Positions 32,599 through 35,304 of a stretch of 35,304 nt of DNA are shown here, one piece after another. The position numbers were made by a program, and so were the translations under genes. The DNA is taken from positions 1-35,304 of the forward strand of contig CANQEV010000035.1 in NCBI GenBank assembly GCA_947595925.1. The letters are read 5' to 3'. The DNA comes from an uncultured Acetatifactor sp. (GTDB taxonomy: Bacteria > Bacillota > Clostridia > Lachnospirales > Lachnospiraceae). Numbering within the stretch: the first letter of the stretch is position 1; each line of letters opens with the position of its first letter. The notes beneath the pieces were generated by a model. That model was not told the origin of the DNA, made no database searches, and saw only the letters and a list, made by a program, of their open reading frames with translations.

Positions 32599-32989
32599 AA
32601 AGACGTTCGCAACGTTCCTTTCCGGGGGCGTTCTCTCCTTTCTGCTGATGTGGCAGAGAGGTCTTTTTAAGGCTCAGCCGCCGGCGGCCAGGGTTCTGAT
32701 CATTGCAGACGGATTTACCCTGGTGTCCTTTCTCTATCTGGGTGTGGGCGCGCTGATGTGGGTGAGCACCACGGGAGTGTTCGACATTTTCGGGTTTGCG
32801 TTCAAAAAGGCCGCCCACGCGCTGATCCCGGGAAAGGATCCCCAGAAGGTTGGAAAGTACTACGAGTACCGCCTGGGAAAAAAGGAAAAACAGAAAAAGT
32901 TTCAGGGCGGTTCGGCACTGGCTGCGGGAGCGGTCCTGCTTGGGCTTTCCTTTGCCGCAACCCTGATCTGGTACAGGCTGGAAGGGTAA
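32588..32989 (+). CDS. DUF3899-type small membrane protein
   Basis: The 133-residue protein has three probable membrane segments: about 7-26 (FATFLSGGVLSFLLMWQRGL), 36-60 (LIIADGFTLVSFLYLGVGAL) and 108-130 (SALAAGAVLLGLSFAATLIW). A basic loop (about 70-105) contains HALIPGKDPQKVGKYYEY and several Lys. This arrangement is usual for DUF3899 proteins, whose function is unknown. The ATG at 32588 lies inside the end of the OppF-type gene, 11 bases before its stop, with GGGAG upstream. The overlap suggests it belongs to the transporter operon. Confidence 0.72.
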   Translation: MKHKKTFATFLSGGVLSFLLMWQRGLFKAQPPAARVLIIADGFTLVSFLYLGVGALMWVSTTGVFDIFGFAFKKAAHALIPGKDPQKVGKYYEYRLGKKEKQKKFQGGSALAAGAVLLGLSFAATLIWYRLEG

Positions 32990-33131
32990 ATAACGGCCGA
33001 AAGAATTGTTTCGTTAAAACTTCTTAACTTTCTATGGTAATTTTATGAAGAATGTGGTATGCTATAACTGTGTACTTCAAGAAGACGGACAGTTTTGAGA
33101 TCATGAAGATATAAGAAAGGACGAGGCTGTT

Positions 33132-33458
33132 ATGAGCAAATTGGAGAATTTAATGGACCTTGACAAACTGAACGACCTTTTGAAAAAGAAGGATATCGAG
33201 ATTTCCAAGCTGTATAAGCTCCTGGGCCGCAAGGAGATGAAGCAGGAGGAAGAGGAGAAGGAGGAGAAAAAGTTCAACGCCCTCGTCTGGATCCTTGCCA
33301 TCATCGGCGTCGTTGCTGCGGTTGCGGCGATCAGTTATGCGATCTACCGCTATTTCCGGCCGGATTATCTGGAAGACTTTGATGATGATTTTGAAGACGA
33401 CCTCGAGGATTACGAGCTCGGAGAAGAGGACGACGGCCTTTACGAGGACGAGGACTGA
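33132..33458 (+). CDS. Small single-pass membrane protein with an acidic tail, unknown function
   Basis: The 108-residue protein begins with an amphipathic charged part (MSKLENLMDLDKLNDLL), then a Lys/Glu-rich stretch (about 37-46) that should be helical. One membrane segment follows (about 48-70, FNALVWILAIIGVVAAVAAI). A Tyr/Arg patch and a strongly acidic tail (about 80-108, mostly Asp and Glu) complete it. I infer a cytoplasmic N-terminus and an acidic end outside, or the reverse; topology is uncertain. The ATG at 33132 has AAGAAAGGACGAGG upstream. Function unknown. Confidence 0.65.
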   Translation: MSKLENLMDLDKLNDLLKKKDIEISKLYKLLGRKEMKQEEEEKEEKKFNALVWILAIIGVVAAVAAISYAIYRYFRPDYLEDFDDDFEDDLEDYELGEEDDGLYEDED

Positions 33459-33489
33459 CCGAAATCCGTCAAGTAGAAAAAGAGTATTG

Positions 33490-33535
33490 ACAGCCTGTTT
33501 TTGACCGCATGGCCGGAGATGGGCTGTTTTTTGTG
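33490..33535 (+). terminator. Weak terminator candidate before the RNA methyltransferase gene
   Basis: ACAGCC (33490-33495) and GGCTGT (33522-33527) can pair over a 26-base loop, followed by TTTTTT. The loop is long, so the call is tentative. Confidence 0.4.
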
Positions 33536-33551
33536 ATTTTAGGAGGACTGC

Positions 33552-34967
33552 GTGAAAAAGGGAGCGGTTTACGAGGGAGTCGTAGAAAAGGTGAATTACC
33601 CCAACAAGGGGATCGTGCAGACGGAGGACGGGCAGATCACAGTAAAGAACGCCCTCCCCGGCCAGAAAGTCCGCTGCAGCATTACCAAGGCGAACCGGGA
33701 GCGGGCGGAGGGAAGACTGCTGGAGGTATTGGAGAGATCGCCCCTGGAGACGGGGAAGGTCTGCGAACACTTCGGCGTCTGCGGCGGCTGCACCTACCTG
33801 TCCCTGGATTACGAAACCCAGAGGCAGATCAAAGAGAGACAGGTAAAGGACGGGCTGGACCAGGCCCTTTCCGACCAGGAGACCCCTTACCGCTGGGAGG
33901 GCGTACAGCCCAGCCCTCTGCGCTACGAATACCGCAACAAGATGGAGTTTACCTTCGGCAATGAGTATAAGGATGGCCCGTTGACCCTGGGCATGCACAG
34001 GAGGGGGAGCTTTTACGACATCGTTCCTGTGGAGGACTGCCTCCTGATAGACGGGGATTACCGCCTGATCCTGAAGACGGTCTGCCAGTATTTCCGGGAA
34101 CAGGACACGCCTTTCTTTCACCGCCTGACCCACGAGGGATATTTAAGGCACCTCCTTGTGAGGAAGAGCCGGGCGGACGGCTCCATCCTGACGGCCCTGG
34201 TCACTACCACCCAGCTTGCGGACAGGGAACTGGTACAGGGCTTTCTGGACAGCCTGCTTTCCCTGGAAAGGGAGGGCCTGCTCCAGGGGAAGTTTGCCGG
34301 GATCCTGCATATTGATAACGACTCGCCCGCCGACGTGGTGCAGAGCGACCGCACGGAAATCCTGTACGGCCGGGACGTCTTCCCGGAAAAACTCCTGGGA
34401 CTGGATTTCCAGGTCTCGACCTTCTCTTTCTTTCAGACGAACTCCGCGGGTGCGGAGGTGATCTACCGGACGGTGCAGCGCTATATCGGCAGCGTGGAGG
34501 ACAGGCTCCTAAAAAAGACCGGCAGCAGAAAGCCCCTGGTCTTCGACCTCTACTCGGGAACCGGAACCATCGCCCAGCTGATGGCCCCGGTCTCGGAAAA
34601 GGTGATCGGCGTGGAGATCGTGGAGGAGGCGGTGGAAGCCGCCAGAAGAAGCGCCGCCGCAAACCGCCTGACCAACTGCGAATTTATAGCCGGGGACGTG
34701 CTGAAAGTTCTGGATGACATTTCGGAGAGGCCGGACCTGATCATCCTGGACCCGCCCAGGGAGGGAATCCACCCCAAGGCTCTCCGCAAGATCCTGGACT
34801 ACGGCGTGGAATACATGGTGTACATTTCCTGCAAGCTGTCCAGCCTGCTGAATGACTTAAAGACCCTGCGAGCGGGAGGGTATGAGGTTGTAAATGCGGC
34901 GGCGGTGGACCAGTTCCCGTGGACGGGACATGTGGAGACGGTGGTCCAGCTGGTTCTGAGAACGTGA
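33552..34967 (+). CDS. 23S rRNA (uracil-5-)-methyltransferase, RlmD/RumA type
   Basis: The 471-residue enzyme transfers a methyl group from SAM to C5 of a uracil in 23S rRNA (RlmD/RlmCD family). An N-terminal TRAM RNA-binding domain (about 5-60) is followed by the Fe-S cysteines in CEHFGVCGGC near residue 71. The SAM-binding motif is FDLYSGTGTIAQ near 333. ILDPPREGIHP near 400 and the catalytic Cys in YISCKLSSLLNDL near 418 follow, and HVETVVQLVLR ends the protein. Translation starts at GTG (33552), behind a perfect AGGAGGACTGC. The methylated position (U747 or U1939 type) cannot be decided. An out-of-frame remnant that could be a lost C-terminal tail lies directly behind. Confidence 0.92.
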   Translation: MKKGAVYEGVVEKVNYPNKGIVQTEDGQITVKNALPGQKVRCSITKANRERAEGRLLEVLERSPLETGKVCEHFGVCGGCTYLSLDYETQRQIKERQVKDGLDQALSDQETPYRWEGVQPSPLRYEYRNKMEFTFGNEYKDGPLTLGMHRRGSFYDIVPVEDCLLIDGDYRLILKTVCQYFREQDTPFFHRLTHEGYLRHLLVRKSRADGSILTALVTTTQLADRELVQGFLDSLLSLEREGLLQGKFAGILHIDNDSPADVVQSDRTEILYGRDVFPEKLLGLDFQVSTFSFFQTNSAGAEVIYRTVQRYIGSVEDRLLKKTGSRKPLVFDLYSGTGTIAQLMAPVSEKVIGVEIVEEAVEAARRSAAANRLTNCEFIAGDVLKVLDDISERPDLIILDPPREGIHPKALRKILDYGVEYMVYISCKLSSLLNDLKTLRAGGYEVVNAAAVDQFPWTGHVETVVQLVLRT

Positions 34968-35059
34968 GTCGAGAGCAGACGGTTTCCGGCAAGCCCCAAT
35001 GCCCGCCAGAGAAGGAGGCGGCGATCAGGACAGCGCTGGAGCATTTCAAAATGATATAA
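34966..35059 (+). pseudogene. Out-of-frame remnant of a C-terminal tail downstream of the RNA methyltransferase
   Basis: Shifted by one frame from the methyltransferase gene, a segment reads SREQTVSGKPQCPPEKEAA, then IRTALEHFKMI and TAA (35057-35059). I recall the PQCPPEKE to HFKMI ending as typical of the C-terminal extension on many Lachnospiraceae RNA methyltransferases; I could not check this against a database. The annotated gene stops about 90 bases earlier, so the middle of that extension appears to have been deleted. Confidence 0.5.
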
Positions 35060-35143
35060 GTGTCGTTGCGTGATATGAGCAAACTCGGAACCAATACATT
35101 TACTAATGGCGAAATACGAATTACCGAAGGAGCAGGGATACAA

Positions 35144-35304
35144 ATGAACCGAGACGAAATATTGAAAACCAATAAGCATTACTGGGATACTTGCGCAGAT
35201 TTGTGGTTTGGAACTACAGCGCTCCCCACTTACGGAGTACACTTTGTAACAGAGAATGAATTACACCTGTTTGACGATGTTTCTGGAAAGAAAATACTTG
35301 AAAT
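35144..35304 (+). CDS. Class I SAM-dependent methyltransferase, partial (N-terminus only)
   Basis: An open frame starts at the ATG at 35144, behind GAAGGAGCAGGG, and runs off the right edge after 53 codons. The start (MNRDEILKTNKHYWDTCADL, then FGTTALPTYG, then LHLFDDVSGKKILE) matches the N-terminus of small class I methyltransferases, just before the SAM-binding EIGCG loop that would come next. The sequence is noticeably more AT-rich than the genes on its left. The substrate is unknown. Confidence 0.7.
   Translation, partial: MNRDEILKTNKHYWDTCADLWFGTTALPTYGVHFVTENELHLFDDVSGKKILE

Noticed and set aside
35076..35143. Upstream in-frame extension of the last methyltransferase (ATG at about 35076)
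   Set aside because: The frame is open there, but GAAGGAGCAGGG sits directly before the ATG at 35144 and family similarity begins there.

Overview
The window looks like chromosomal DNA of a spore-forming Lachnospiraceae-type member of the Clostridia. The reasons are the moderately high GC, strong AGGAGG-type ribosome binding sites, a SpoIID-like/LysM spore-type protein, DUF1836, a YerC-type TrpR relative, a lysine riboswitch on dapA, and a full peptide-type ABC operon. The family placement is an inference from gene content. No rRNA, tRNA, CRISPR array or intact insertion sequence was seen.

Left part (1-11.3 kb): a leftward SpoIID-like protein with peptidoglycan-binding and LysM domains; a small unknown protein; a cytoplasmic ParB-like/BMP fusion protein with a metallophosphoesterase behind it; a leftward metY (O-acetylhomoserine sulfhydrylase) with a consensus promoter and a previously unmarked 26-codon leader ORF carrying Cys codons; a divergent intracellular DUF1680 (GH127/GH146) arabinofuranosidase; and leftward typA. 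Bidirectional terminators separate the convergent pairs.

Middle (11.3-24 kb): an AT-rich patch with a DUF4932 metalloprotease-like gene and gene debris behind it; an SSB-like tandem OB protein; a modular palindromic repeat element; a lysine riboswitch with dapA and dapB; a low-complexity lipoprotein; an orphan eukaryotic-type hisA; a degenerate M23 protein coupled to a bactofilin; the TrpR-like regulator yerC; DUF1836; a Cys-containing HTH protein; and pcrA. pcrA is followed by a second, expanded copy of the repeat and preceded by a decayed fragment of it.

Right part (24-35.3 kb): a five-gene peptide/nickel-type ABC transporter operon (binding protein, two permeases, two ATPases) with a DUF3899 membrane protein overlapping its end. 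Four of its five core proteins are much larger than their families' norm because of internal insertions, the largest being about 375 residues inside the first ATPase. A small acidic membrane protein, an RNA uracil-5-methyltransferase (RlmD/RumA type) with an out-of-frame remnant of a C-terminal tail behind it, and the start of a class I SAM methyltransferase close the window.

Most interesting: the metY leader peptide, the modular repeat family, the ParB-BMP fusion, the expanded Opp system, and the inactive M23-bactofilin pair.
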